A stretch of DNA of 64,000 nucleotides, taken from positions 248,001 through 312,000 of the forward strand of contig NZ_CP012477.1 in assembly GCF_001281315.1 (NCBI RefSeq), read 5' to 3'. The position numbers were made by a program, and so were the translations under genes. Below, in pieces: positions 8,896-17,240 of this stretch. A model generated the notes under the pieces. That model saw only the letters and a program-made list of their open reading frames with translations. It was not told the DNA's origin and did no database searches. This stretch comes from Arthrobacter sp. ERGS1:01 (GTDB lineage Bacteria > Actinomycetota > Actinomycetes > Actinomycetales > Micrococcaceae). The stretch's first letter is position 1. Every line of letters begins with the position of its first letter.

Positions 8896-9567
8896 GTGAA
8901 TCACCTCTCCCGCCAACGGGTCAATGAGACGAACATGACAGTGCCGGACGCCGCCGGAGCCCCGATTCCGCCCCGCGGGAGCCGGACCGGCGCCAAAGCG
9001 GGCACCAGGGCCCTGTGGCGCGCCCTGGCCGCTTCCGCCGTCGTCGTCATGGCTCTGGTGGGAGGTTCGACGGCGGCCCTGGCCCACGACCAGGTGGAGG
9101 GCACCGCGCCGGCGGACGGCTCCACCGTGGCCGCCATGCCGGTGAAGGTGCAGATCACGCTCAGCAACACGCCGGCCGCCCTTGGTTCGCAGGTCAACGT
9201 GGTGGACGCCGCCGGAACCAACTGGTCGGTGGGCAGCGTGGACGTGCTGGACAACGTCGCCACGCAAAACATCAAGGGTGGCGCACCGGCGGGCAAATAC
9301 ACCGTCAAGTGGCGCCTGGTGTCCTCGGACTCCCACCCCATTGAGGGCCAATTCACCTTCACGACCTCCGCGGCCGGCAGTGCGTCGGGAGCCGTGGCGG
9401 GTCCCGTGCAATCACTGCAACAGGTCATTGCACCCGTGCCCGAGCAGGCGCCCACCAGCGGCGGCGTGCCGTGGAGCGTGGTGGGCCTGATCGGCGTACT
9501 CGTGGTGGTGGTTGTGGCCATGATCGTGGTGGCCAGGCGCCGTTTGGGCGCCGGGGACCAGTCCTAG
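8896..9567 (+). CDS. CopC-domain copper-binding membrane-anchored protein
   Basis: This 223-residue protein has an N-terminal signal sequence (hydrophobic stretch ending LAHDQ), a CopC beta-barrel domain and a C-terminal membrane segment followed by RRR. Mature CopC proteins bind Cu(II) through the N-terminal His, and here cleavage before His would leave HDQ at the N-terminus; further His-Pro (SHPIEG) fits the second ligand. It probably binds copper outside the membrane. No CopD gene is adjacent. The GTG start has an AAGGAAG site seven bases upstream; an ATG at 8935 is an alternative. The stop codon lies in the first unit of a 14-base tandem repeat. Confidence 0.85.
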   Translation: MNHLSRQRVNETNMTVPDAAGAPIPPRGSRTGAKAGTRALWRALAASAVVVMALVGGSTAALAHDQVEGTAPADGSTVAAMPVKVQITLSNTPAALGSQVNVVDAAGTNWSVGSVDVLDNVATQNIKGGAPAGKYTVKWRLVSSDSHPIEGQFTFTTSAAGSASGAVAGPVQSLQQVIAPVPEQAPTSGGVPWSVVGLIGVLVVVVVAMIVVARRRLGAGDQS

Positions 9568-9608
9568 GGGACCAGTCCTAGGGGACCAGTCCTAGGGGAC
9601 CGAACCTA
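9553..9608 (+). repeat. 14-bp tandem repeat overlapping the copC-like stop
   Basis: Three identical copies of GGGGACCAGTCCTA lie at 9553-9594, followed by a degenerate fourth copy to 9608. The first copy encodes the last residues and the TAG stop of the copC-like protein, so slippage would mainly lengthen the 3' region. Just after it, a GC-rich imperfect hairpin (about 9616-9648) may terminate transcription from both convergent genes. Confidence 0.85.
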
Positions 9609-9655
9609 AGGGGCCGACCCCGGGGCCCAAGAGCCTTGGGGCCGGTCTTGCAGGC

Positions 9656-10285
9656 CTAGGCCGGGAGCGCCGCGAAGCCGCCCTCCCGGGACGCGCCGCG
9701 GGCCGAAATTGACTGCCCGGCGCGCTTGGCCTGGTGCAGGATCTCGTGCGTGGTGGGTGCCACCATGCCGCCAACGCCCACCAGGTAAAGACCCAGGGAA
9801 TGCATGGCCGCGCTGAAATCACGGCTCGTGTGCACGCCGACACTGCGCAGCACCCGGCGGAGCTGGTTCAGTGCGCCCCGGGTGAAGACGATGCTGTAGG
9901 CGGTCAGGGTGCCGTGCGCGGTTTGCACCGTCCACGGGCGCTCCGCGGGCAGCGTTCCCGGCGTGCGGGTCAGTTCCAGCGCACAGGTGGCGGGGCGGAT
10001 GTCCAGCTCATTGCGGCGGGCGTAGTGCTCCAGCAGGCGCAGGATCTCCGTGCGTTCGCTCAACGCCTCCAGGCTGATGCTGCCCGTGGCAGGAGCCGGC
10101 GCGCTCGGCGTCAGGGGGCGGAAGCTGTCCACCACAATCGCCTCGATGCCCTGGCGGTTCAGTTCGGCGGCCACTGCCAGGCCGGAAAGCCCCGAGCCGA
10201 TCACGATGGTGGTGGTTGATTCCATGCGCTGCGCGCCGTTGGGGCACGGCGGCAAGGCGCTGGCAGGCGCAGACGGCATCGGCAC
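9656..10285 (-). CDS. Short FAD-dependent oxidoreductase-like protein
   Basis: The 209-residue product starts with a dinucleotide-binding fold (VIGSGLSGLAVAAELNRQG, the GxGxxG pattern) about 25 residues in. Typical FAD-dependent oxidoreductases are roughly twice this length, so this is either a compact member or a shortened relic with the nucleotide-binding half and little catalytic domain. The GTG at 10285 has a GAGGAGG site five bases upstream. It is the last gene of a minus-strand unit, 69 bases after the lactone oxidase stop. Function is not known. Confidence 0.7.
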   Translation of the reverse strand: MPMPSAPASALPPCPNGAQRMESTTTIVIGSGLSGLAVAAELNRQGIEAIVVDSFRPLTPSAPAPATGSISLEALSERTEILRLLEHYARRNELDIRPATCALELTRTPGTLPAERPWTVQTAHGTLTAYSIVFTRGALNQLRRVLRSVGVHTSRDFSAAMHSLGLYLVGVGGMVAPTTHEILHQAKRAGQSISARGASREGGFAALPA

Positions 10286-10354
10286 AAGTGCCTCCTCGAA
10301 CGGTAGGAGAACTCTGGCGGCGCCGCCGGGAGCGTGGCTGCGCCGTGAAGCGAT

Positions 10355-11662
10355 TTAGTTGAGTACGCGATCCAGGTAAGTGTTACGGAACACATGCTCC
10401 GGATCAACGCCATTCCGAACCCTACCGAACATTTCGAAGTCTGGGTAGGCCTGCATAAAGTCCTTCGACTGGAGAAAATGCCACTTGCCCCAATGCGGGC
10501 GCCCGCCATGTGAACGGAAGATTTCCTCGGCCGCCCGGAAATAGTCGAAGGCGTCCGTTTTCACGTGCTGGTGGATGGCGATGTAGCCGGTTTCGCGGCC
10601 GTTTGCCGTGGACAGGGGGATGCCGTCGGCTGCCGCGCAGCGCACCTCCACGGGAAACGAGATGGTGAACCCGCGGCGCTGGATCATGGCGTCCAGTTCA
10701 ACCAAAATTTCCGCAACGTCCGCCAACGGCACGGCATACTCCATCTCCCGGAAACGCACCGTCCGCGAGGTGGCAAACACCTTGTGTGAGGCGTCGGCGA
10801 ACTCCCGGTTCCCGGTCAGCGAGGAGGCCAGCGCATTGACGCGCGGAATGACCCGCGGCGTCTTCCCCGTGACCGTGCACAGCGCCGAGAACAGTTTGTT
10901 GGACACCAGCACGTCATCCACCAGGTGCGCCCGGAGCGAGAGCGGCTTCACGCCGTCGGGCCCCTGGCCGGGAGCGTGCCGGGTGTTGGTCTTGGTGAGT
11001 GCCATGGAGGTGTGCGGGAACCAGTAGAACTCAAAGTGGTCCACGGCGCGCTGGCGCTCCTCCAGGGCTTCCAGCACGCCCGCCAACGGCTCGGGGCGTT
11101 CCACGGCGTGAAGGGTGAATGCGTCGACGCACTGCAGGGTCACGGACACGATGATGCCCAGTGCGCCCAGGCCCACCCTGGCCGCGGAAAACAGCTCAGG
11201 GTTCTCCGTCGCGGAACAATGGCGTACCTCCCCGGTACCCGTGACGAGGTCCAGTGCCCGCACTTGTGTCGCGATCCCGCCAAAGGCCACCCCGGTGCCG
11301 TGCGTACCCGTGGAGATGGCTCCGGCGATGGTCTGGCGGTCGATGTCGCCCAGGTTTTCCATGGCCAGCCCATACGGTGACAGCAGGGCTGGAATCTCAA
11401 AAAGGCGCGTCCCGCCGGCCACCGTCACCTGGCGTGCGGCCCGGTCCACCGACTGCAGGCCGCTCAAACCGTCCAGCTGCAGCTGGGTGCCGCCGGTCAG
11501 GGCGATGTCGGTGAAGCTGTGCCCGGCCCCGACGGCCTTGACCGTGGTGCCGGCATTGGCTGCCGCGGCGACGACGGCGGAGATCTCGGCGACCGTCGAC
11601 GGGTGCAACACCTGCGCCGGCCGGCAACGCTGATCCCCGGCCCAATTGCGCCATTCGCTCAT
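10355..11662 (-). CDS. FAD-binding sugar-1,4-lactone oxidase (D-arabinono-lactone oxidase family)
   Basis: This 435-residue enzyme has an N-terminal PCMH-type FAD domain (VKAVGAGHSF and the downstream GLAMENLGDIDRQTIAGA segment) and a C-terminal ALO domain with the HWGKWHF motif typical of aldonolactone and alditol oxidases. Such enzymes oxidise a lactone or polyol with O2 or another acceptor. The ATG at 11662 overlaps the TGA of the upstream aldolase gene by four bases (ATGA), so translation is coupled. Pairing with a PLP-dependent aldolase/deaminase suggests joint use of a hydroxylated substrate; this is inference. Confidence 0.87.
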   Translation of the reverse strand: MSEWRNWAGDQRCRPAQVLHPSTVAEISAVVAAAANAGTTVKAVGAGHSFTDIALTGGTQLQLDGLSGLQSVDRAARQVTVAGGTRLFEIPALLSPYGLAMENLGDIDRQTIAGAISTGTHGTGVAFGGIATQVRALDLVTGTGEVRHCSATENPELFSAARVGLGALGIIVSVTLQCVDAFTLHAVERPEPLAGVLEALEERQRAVDHFEFYWFPHTSMALTKTNTRHAPGQGPDGVKPLSLRAHLVDDVLVSNKLFSALCTVTGKTPRVIPRVNALASSLTGNREFADASHKVFATSRTVRFREMEYAVPLADVAEILVELDAMIQRRGFTISFPVEVRCAAADGIPLSTANGRETGYIAIHQHVKTDAFDYFRAAEEIFRSHGGRPHWGKWHFLQSKDFMQAYPDFEMFGRVRNGVDPEHVFRNTYLDRVLN

Positions 11663-13005
11663 ATGAAAGCCTTTCCTTCTCCGCGATACGTCAGCGCCCT
11701 GCCCACCCTGCGGCCGGCGTCGAGCAGTTCTAGGGCGTCCACGTGCTCGCACACCTCACCGGACTTTGCGTGCCGGAACCAGACGTTGTCGCCAATGCGA
11801 AGCCCGGACGCTATGGCGCCGCGCAACGGGGTCTGGACCTCGCCGGCGCCTTCGGTGCCCAGCATCGAGAGCCCCGACGGGTACACGGGGACGGGGGAAC
11901 GGTCGGCGCCGTGGGGCCCGGAAGCGATCCAGCCGCCGCCCAGCACCGTGACGATGTCCGGGGCAGGGCGCCGCACCACGGGGGCGGCAAAGCCCACCGC
12001 GTGTTGCGGGGTGAACCGCGAATAGCCGTCAAAGAGCGTGGGGCCGAACAGACCTGACCCGGCGGCGAGTTCCGTCACCGACGCGTCCGCCGCCGTCAGT
12101 TCCAGGCTTCCCGTGCCGCCCCCGTTCACGAATTCCAGGTCCGCCACGTTCCGCACCGCCGCAACCACATTGGCCCGCCGCTGCGCCACCTCGGCCATGG
12201 ACGCGTGCTGGATCTGCTTCAGGACCTGGGATTTGAGGACGTCGGCCACCGGGTTGCCCGTGTGCGGGGTGTCCTGGAGGCCGGCAATCTGGGCCTCATA
12301 CGACATGAGGCCCACCAGCGTGAACAAGGGACGGCTCCCATGGCGGCGGGCGGCGATGTCGAGTGTAAGGGCCAGCGCGTCGACGCCGGTGCGGACGGGG
12401 GAGCGGCGCACGCCAATGTGGCCCATGGCCCGCCCGCCCACGCTGGGCCGCCACGAGGCGTCAAGGTCGATGGCCAGCCGGATCGGGGCCGCGGGGCTGA
12501 TGTCGGCCAGCCGTGCCGCCATCCAGTCAAGCTGTTCGGGCGAGTCCACCATGAGCGTGATGCGCGAACCGGCCCGCGGATCCTGGGCCAGGGCGGCAAG
12601 CGCCGTTGCGTCCGCCGTCGGATAAGCCACCACGACGTCGGAGAACGCGTCGTCGGCAGCCAGCCACAGCGCCTCGGGCAGCGTGAAGGCCAGGATCCCG
12701 GCGAACCCGTCCTGCGCCAGCACGGCCCGCAGCACGTCCCTGCTGCGGATGGACTTGCTGGCCACCCGGATGGGCACCCCGCGGGCCCGGCGCAGCAGCG
12801 ACCCGGCATTGTGCGAAAGCGCCGGCAGGTCGAGCACCGCGAAGGGCGCCGCCAGCCCCGCGCAAGCCGCATCGGCCTGGGACCAGATCGAGGAACCGGA
12901 CCTGCCAGGTTCCGCTCCGGCGCGGCCGAGGGCGACGTTCGAGTCCAAAAGTTGCACAGTTGACTCCCCTGGGGCGTTGAGTAATTGCTGGGGCAACTCT
13001 GTCAT
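11659..13005 (-). CDS. PLP-dependent amino acid deaminase/aldolase (D-threonine aldolase family)
   Basis: The 448-residue protein has the fold-type III (alanine racemase-like) barrel followed by a D-serine dehydratase-like beta domain. The candidate PLP lysine is in RVASKSIRS (near residue 86). The conserved GGGTGS phosphate-binding stretch and the C-terminal DNVWFRHAKSGEVCEH segment, which carries the His and Cys metal ligands of the DSD1/D-threonine aldolase group, are present. It likely cleaves or deaminates a D-hydroxy-amino acid. It is the first gene of a three-gene unit. The ATG at 13005 is favoured by alignment length, although its ribosome-binding site is weak. Confidence 0.86.
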   Translation of the reverse strand: MTELPQQLLNAPGESTVQLLDSNVALGRAGAEPGRSGSSIWSQADAACAGLAAPFAVLDLPALSHNAGSLLRRARGVPIRVASKSIRSRDVLRAVLAQDGFAGILAFTLPEALWLAADDAFSDVVVAYPTADATALAALAQDPRAGSRITLMVDSPEQLDWMAARLADISPAAPIRLAIDLDASWRPSVGGRAMGHIGVRRSPVRTGVDALALTLDIAARRHGSRPLFTLVGLMSYEAQIAGLQDTPHTGNPVADVLKSQVLKQIQHASMAEVAQRRANVVAAVRNVADLEFVNGGGTGSLELTAADASVTELAAGSGLFGPTLFDGYSRFTPQHAVGFAAPVVRRPAPDIVTVLGGGWIASGPHGADRSPVPVYPSGLSMLGTEGAGEVQTPLRGAIASGLRIGDNVWFRHAKSGEVCEHVDALELLDAGRRVGRALTYRGEGKAFI

Positions 13006-13178
13006 ATGGGAGCGGGTTTGGGCAGGAAAGTCCCGGGTGTGACGGAAGATTTTCCGCCGGTCCGGCGAGTAACTTGACGCGCGCCCGCGGTGAGACAATA
13101 GTCACAAGTACAGGCCGCGACGGGGAGGCGGGCAGCAGTCTCCCACCCCTGCGGCACACGAATTTGAGGAGGCGCACA

Positions 13179-14177
13179 ATGAGCAATCAACAAGAAACTT
13201 CCCCGGTTGCCCAGCCCGACCCCATCCCTGCCCCCACAGGAATCGTCGTGGGAATCGATGGTTCCGAGCAAAGCAATTGCGCGCTGATCTGGGCCGCCCG
13301 TGAGGCGAAGGCCCGCCAGGTGCCGCTGCATCTGGTCACCGCCTACACCGTGCCGATCTTCGCCGCGTCGGGCCTTGACGGCGGCTACGCCACCGTGGAC
13401 GACGACGTCATCCGCCAGGGTGCCGAGGCCGTGCTGCGCGAGGCCGCCGGCAAGGTGTCGGAGATCGACGTCGAGCTGGACGCCCGCGTTGAAAACGGCG
13501 ACGCCGCCGGCGTGCTGCTGGAATTGAGCGAAACCGCGGAGCTGCTGGTTTTCGGCACGCGCGGCCGCGGCGGCTTCATCGGCCGGTTGCTGGGCAGCGT
13601 CAGCTCCGCCCTGCCGGCACACGCCCAATGCCCCACCGTCACCGTGCCGCTCAGCTGCGCGGCCCGCCTGGGCGCGGACGCCTCCGTGAAGCCTCCCGTG
13701 ATTGAAAAAGTGGTCACGGTGGGCGTCGACGGCTCGGACGAGGCCCGCTACGCGGTGCTGGTCGCCGCGGAACAAGCCGAACGGTCCGGGTTGTCGCTGC
13801 GCATCATCTGCGCCGTCCACCCGTACACCGGGTCCCTGTCCTGGATGCCGGCCCCCGTGGACCGCGATTCGCTGTTCGCGGAGATCCAGGAACAGCTGGA
13901 CGCCGGCGAAAAATGGATTCGCAACCACTTCCCGAAGCTCGACATCGACGTCCAGCTCATTGAGGGAACCCCCGTGGATGTGCTGGTGAAAGCCTCCGAA
14001 ACCACCGAGTTGCTGGTGCTGGGCACGCGCGGGCGCGGGGGTTTTGCGGGCATGATGCTCGGCTCGACCACCGACGGCGTCCGCCACCATGCGAAGAGCC
14101 CCATCATGGTGGTCAAGGACCGTGAGGATCCGCGCCAGGACGACCGCGCCGCGTTTGGTCCGCTCCTGCAGGCCTAG
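13179..14177 (+). CDS. Tandem universal stress protein
   Basis: This 332-residue protein consists of two UspA domains (about 20-155 and 170-320). Each ends with the ATP-binding pattern G-2X-G-9X-G(S/T): GTRGRGGFIGRLLGS in the first and GTRGRGGFAGMMLGS in the second. Tandem ATP-binding USPs are common in actinobacteria and often respond to hypoxia or stationary phase, but no regulator is visible here. The start ATG is preceded by GAGGAGGCGCAC. It is monocistronic and ends at a 24-bp perfect stem-loop. Confidence 0.95.
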   Translation: MSNQQETSPVAQPDPIPAPTGIVVGIDGSEQSNCALIWAAREAKARQVPLHLVTAYTVPIFAASGLDGGYATVDDDVIRQGAEAVLREAAGKVSEIDVELDARVENGDAAGVLLELSETAELLVFGTRGRGGFIGRLLGSVSSALPAHAQCPTVTVPLSCAARLGADASVKPPVIEKVVTVGVDGSDEARYAVLVAAEQAERSGLSLRIICAVHPYTGSLSWMPAPVDRDSLFAEIQEQLDAGEKWIRNHFPKLDIDVQLIEGTPVDVLVKASETTELLVLGTRGRGGFAGMMLGSTTDGVRHHAKSPIMVVKDREDPRQDDRAAFGPLLQA

Positions 14178-14198
14178 ATACGACGCCGGTAAACGGCG

Positions 14199-14251
14199 AG
14201 TGCGCAGATAAGGCGGCTTCCAGGCTCTGGAAGCCGCCTTATCTGCGCACT
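14199..14251. terminator. 24-bp perfect stem-loop between convergent genes
   Basis: Bases 14199-14222 and 14228-14251 are exact reverse complements around a 5-base loop, between the usp stop and the convergent NlpC/P60 gene. It could terminate both. Sixteen bases of the right arm (GCCTTATCTGCGCACT) recur at 14277-14292, so the left arm has two possible partners. No T-run is present. Confidence 0.75.
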
Positions 14252-14310
14252 GGCGGGCAAGACGGCGGTCTGAGTCGCCTTATCTGCGCACTCGGATACG
14301 GTGAGTGCGT

Positions 14311-15819
14311 TTAGTAGCGTGCCGCGTACGGGTACAGGGTCATGCCGGCCTGCAACATGCCCGAGATCGAGTAGACGCCGGTGGGGAAACCGGGCGCCAG
14401 GGCCTGCACCACCTGGTCGTTGCCGACGTAGATGGCGATGTGGCCGAATTGGCCGGAGCCCGGCGCGGATTCATCAAAGACCAGCAAATCGCCGTACCGC
14501 ATCTGGGACAGCGGCACCCGTGTCGGAGCACTCCAGAACTGGTCGGTTCCCGTGCGCGGAACCGAGATCCCGGCGGAGGCGAACGCCTTCATGACCAGCC
14601 CGGAGCAGTCGTAGTAGGGATTTCCGGTGCCGCCCCACTGGTATGGCAGGCCGCTCTGGGCCTTGGCGAAGTTCACCATGACGTTGATGTAGGAGCCCGA
14701 CGGCGGAGCGACCACGGGTGGGGTGACCACGGGCGGAGCAACGACGGGCGGGGTTACGACAGGCGGTTTGACCACCGGGGGCTTGACCACGGGCGGTTTG
14801 ACGACGGGCGGGGCAATGACAGGAGGCTGGACGACCACGGGCGGTGCCGGTGCGACCACCGGCGGTTGCGCCGGCGTCGTGTTCCCGTTGCCGGTGTTGC
14901 CGGTGTTCCCCGGGTTGGTCGGCGCGACGGGAGAAACCGGGTTCACTGCTGCCGGCACCACGGGGGCGGGGGCAGCGGCGGAGTCCTTGATCTGCTGGGC
15001 CAGCGCCGCCTCGCGGGCTTGCTGCTCCAGGCCGTCGACCCGCGCGCCTTCCAGGGCCGTCGTCGTGTCGTGGAGGGTTGCCAACTGTTGGATCAGCACG
15101 CCGCGCTGGGCCTGGTTTTCCTTGACTGCGGCCGCAAACGCATCGGTGGCGGCCTGGGCCGCGCGCTTTGAGTCCTGGGCCGTCTGGGCGGCCTTGTCGG
15201 CTGCCTGCTGGGCAGCGACGGCCTGCGCCTGCAGTGCGGCGGAGGTGGAGGATGCGGCCGACGCGGAGTCAAAGGTGTTGGCCCGCTCGGAGGACAGCGC
15301 CATCAGTGTGGAGGCCTGGTACATGGTGTCGTCGGCGCTGGAGCTGCCCAGGAATGCCTGCACGCTCGGGTTCAGGCCGCCGTTTTTGTACATGGTCCCG
15401 GCAAGCTGCCCCAGCTGGGCCTTGGCGGTCTTGTATTCCTTGGCGGCGGCGTCGGCCTTGGCTTTGGCGGTGCCGGCCTCGGTGCGGCGCTGGTCAAGGG
15501 CTACGAGCGCGTTCGTGTAGTCGTTGTTGGCCGCGATGGTGCCGGCCATGGAGCCCTGGAGGCGGTCGTTGGCGGTGCCGATCAGGGCGTCGATCTTGGC
15601 CGATTCCGCTGCCGTGGCTGCCTCGGACTTCTTGGCCTTTGCAATGTCGTCGGTGCTGGGAATGGCCGGGCTGAGCGGGATGCGCACCAGCGTTCCGAAC
15701 GACGACGCCGGCGCGGGCGATCCGGCGAGGGCAGCTTGTGCGGGGGCCAGGACGGCGGTGGTGGCAAGCGCGGCGCAAGCCACGGCCGCGGTTCCGCGAA
15801 CCAGGAAAGGCAAACTCAT
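14311..15819 (-). CDS. Secreted NlpC/P60 peptidoglycan endopeptidase
   Basis: The 502-residue protein has a Sec signal peptide (ends near APAQAALA), a long Ala-rich coiled-coil region (about 45-270), a Pro/Val linker built from PPVV-type repeats (about 290-350) and a C-terminal NlpC/P60 domain. The domain shows the catalytic Cys in YYDCSGLV and the His in FGHIAIYVG. It should cleave stem peptides in peptidoglycan, like RipA/CwlO-type hydrolases used in growth and cell separation. The coiled coil normally holds such enzymes inactive until an FtsEX-like partner acts. The ATG at 15819 is chosen because it directly precedes the signal peptide. Confidence 0.93.
   Translation of the reverse strand: MSLPFLVRGTAAVACAALATTAVLAPAQAALAGSPAPASSFGTLVRIPLSPAIPSTDDIAKAKKSEAATAAESAKIDALIGTANDRLQGSMAGTIAANNDYTNALVALDQRRTEAGTAKAKADAAAKEYKTAKAQLGQLAGTMYKNGGLNPSVQAFLGSSSADDTMYQASTLMALSSERANTFDSASAASSTSAALQAQAVAAQQAADKAAQTAQDSKRAAQAATDAFAAAVKENQAQRGVLIQQLATLHDTTTALEGARVDGLEQQAREAALAQQIKDSAAAPAPVVPAAVNPVSPVAPTNPGNTGNTGNGNTTPAQPPVVAPAPPVVVQPPVIAPPVVKPPVVKPPVVKPPVVTPPVVAPPVVTPPVVAPPSGSYINVMVNFAKAQSGLPYQWGGTGNPYYDCSGLVMKAFASAGISVPRTGTDQFWSAPTRVPLSQMRYGDLLVFDESAPGSGQFGHIAIYVGNDQVVQALAPGFPTGVYSISGMLQAGMTLYPYAARY
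14707..14865 (-). repeat. Imperfect 12-18 base repeats coding the PPVV linker
   Basis: GGCGG-ACCACGGG-type units recur about ten times on the plus strand and encode Pro-Pro-Val-Val-(Lys/Thr/Ala) repeats in the linker of the NlpC/P60 protein. The repeats include near-identical neighbouring units and are likely to vary in number between strains. Confidence 0.75.
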
Positions 15820-15953
15820 CCGTGAAGACCTCACTGCTGAAAGGTGACGGTAAATGCGTGCGGTGATATTCCGCGCCATCCCGGCAAAAATCGCAGGGGC
15901 ATTTACAGGGCAATCACGACACTACGGCCACTGACTTTGCTTTGGCAACACTA

Positions 15954-15987
15954 GTAACACCAGTAACTTGAACAACATTGGTGTAAC
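15954..15987. promoter_or_regulatory. GTAAC repeats upstream of the NlpC/P60 gene, MtrA-like site
   Basis: GTAAC occurs at 15954-15958, 15963-15967 and 15983-15987, with the first two spaced nine bases apart, in the region upstream of the peptidoglycan hydrolase gene. Direct GTAAC-type repeats before cell-wall hydrolase genes resemble sites described for the actinobacterial response regulator MtrA. The assignment is inferred from motif and position only. Confidence 0.35.
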
Positions 15988-16009
15988 CACACGGCTGTAA
16001 TTTGCCGGG

Positions 16010-16417
16010 TTATCCCCAGCCCAGATCGTGGAGGCGTTCGTCGCTGATGCCAAAGTGGTGGGCAATTTCATGCACCACGGTGACCGTGACTTCATGGATT
16101 ACCTGTTCGCGCGTGGAACAAATATCCAGGATCGGCCGGCGGTAGATGGTGATCCTGTCAGGCAGGGAACCGGCGGCCCACCAGGAATTCCTTTCCGTCA
16201 GCGGGGTGCCCTCATACAGTCCCAGCAGCACGGTGTCCGGGTGCTCGCCCGGGCCCGGAACGTAATCGTCGTCGACAAAGATCGCCACGTTGTCCATCTC
16301 GGCACGCAAATCCTCCGGAATGTTTGCCAGCGCCGCCTGGACGGCCGCATCAAACTCGGCCTCGTCCATGTGGAACGGGCCAAAGGAGGGGATGGACGCC
16401 AGCGGGTTCTCACTCAT
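16010..16417 (-). CDS. Small zincin-like metallopeptidase family protein
   Basis: This 135-residue cytoplasmic protein carries the zinc protease signature HEIAHHFG, with the downstream acidic residue in SDERLHDLGW, near its C-terminus. It matches the short metallopeptidase family (COG3824 type) widespread in actinobacteria, whose substrate is unknown. The gene is alone, about 190 bases from the NlpC/P60 gene and in the same direction, with the ATG at 16417. Confidence 0.85.
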   Translation of the reverse strand: MSENPLASIPSFGPFHMDEAEFDAAVQAALANIPEDLRAEMDNVAIFVDDDYVPGPGEHPDTVLLGLYEGTPLTERNSWWAAGSLPDRITIYRRPILDICSTREQVIHEVTVTVVHEIAHHFGISDERLHDLGWG

Positions 16418-16549
16418 GGCTCCAGCCTAGTGAGATCTCCGCGGAAAAGAGCCGGGAGGGAGCCTGCCCCAAACTGCCGAAAATCGGGGCGATCACAGGT
16501 GCCGAGCCCGCCCGCGGACGGGGTCCGGAGGGGTGTCGGGATGCTCGTT

Positions 16550-16578
16550 TTGTGTTCTGGCGAAATAGGCCCTATAGT
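16550..16578 (+). promoter_or_regulatory. Likely housekeeping promoter of the tRNA cluster
   Basis: TTGTGT (16550-16555) and TATAGT (16573-16578) are separated by 17 bases and lie about 60 bases upstream of tRNA-Glu. The surrounding AT-rich patch in GC-rich DNA supports a sigma-70-type promoter. Confidence 0.6.
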
Positions 16579-16637
16579 TTTTGGAGTCCACTTCGGACGG
16601 ACCCGCAGGGAACTGCGGACCGGACGACAGTGACGAT

Positions 16638-16710
16638 GCCCCCATCGTCTAGCGGCCTAGGACACCGCCCTTTCACGGCGGCGGCACGGGTTCGAATCCC
16701 GTTGGGGGTA
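16638..16710 (+). tRNA. tRNA-Glu (TTC anticodon)
   Basis: The 73-base sequence folds into a complete cloverleaf. The acceptor strands are GCCCCCA and TGGGGGT, the anticodon loop is CTTTCAC with anticodon TTC, and the T-loop GGTTCGAATCC is standard. It heads the Glu-Asp-Phe cluster. CCA is not encoded. Confidence 0.97.
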
Positions 16711-16815
16711 CTTTGCGAGTGAGTGGTAATTCAGTATGAAAAATGCTGGTACGATATAACTCGTGAATTTCACTTGAAAGAGTGAAAGAAGCAATAAAAA
16801 GCAGTAAATGAGTAT

Positions 16816-16889
16816 GGCCCTGTAGCGCAGTTGGTTAGCGCGCCGCCCTGTCACGGCGGAGGTCGCGGGTTCGAGTCCCGTCAGGGTCG
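16816..16889 (+). tRNA. tRNA-Asp (GTC anticodon)
   Basis: A complete cloverleaf with acceptor GGCCCTG/CAGGGTC, anticodon GTC within CTGTCAC, standard GGTTCGAGTCC T-arm and discriminator G. The AT-rich spacer before it (16711-16815) may carry its own promoter. Confidence 0.97.
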
Positions 16890-16950
16890 CTGAGGTTTCA
16901 TTGGATTCGTCCAAAGGAATCTGGTGACTAAAGCTTTATCAGTTCACCAA

Positions 16951-17023
16951 GGCTCTGTAGCTCAGTTGGTAGAGCGTTCGACTGAAAATCGAAAGGTCAC
17001 CGGATCGACGCCGGTCGGAGCCA
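16951..17023 (+). tRNA. tRNA-Phe (GAA anticodon)
   Basis: A full cloverleaf with acceptor GGCTCTG/CGGAGCC, anticodon GAA within CTGAAAA, and an encoded CCA at 17024-17026. The T-loop reads ATCGACG rather than the usual TTCGAAT, so position 54 is A. This variant appears to be common for actinobacterial tRNA-Phe, so it is not taken as damage. Confidence 0.95.
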
Positions 17024-17031
17024 CCAGCTAG

Positions 17032-17056
17032 AACCCCGAGGAATCGGGGGTTTTTT
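17032..17056 (+). terminator. Intrinsic terminator of the tRNA cluster
   Basis: ACCCCGA and TCGGGGG form a short GC-rich hairpin with a GGAA loop, followed by TTTTTTG. It lies six bases past the encoded CCA of tRNA-Phe. Confidence 0.9.
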
Positions 17057-17240
17057 GCTTTAACACCCCTTTGCAAGACGTGTGTTGTTCATCACGAATT
17101 TGATCACCTGACCTTTTCGCCGGCACTCGTGCCACGTTTGGTGCGCCCCGCTTTAACCGGGAAAGTGAATTGCCCCGGCGTTGCCCCCTCATAAAGCGGT
17201 GCATAGGCTTACCGTAAAGGAAACAAGAAAGGGCGCGTTT

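Noticed and set aside
14723..15520. Plus-strand frame with TTGG repeats
   Set aside because: It is antisense to the NlpC/P60 gene; the repeats are the complement of the PPVV linker codons.
15820..16009. Possible c-di-AMP riboswitch upstream of the NlpC/P60 gene
   Set aside because: Such switches often precede this gene type in actinobacteria, but none of the conserved core sequence was found.
16951..17026. tRNA-Phe with an A at T-loop position 54 as a damaged tRNA
   Set aside because: The cloverleaf is intact and this T-loop form appears normal for actinobacterial tRNA-Phe.
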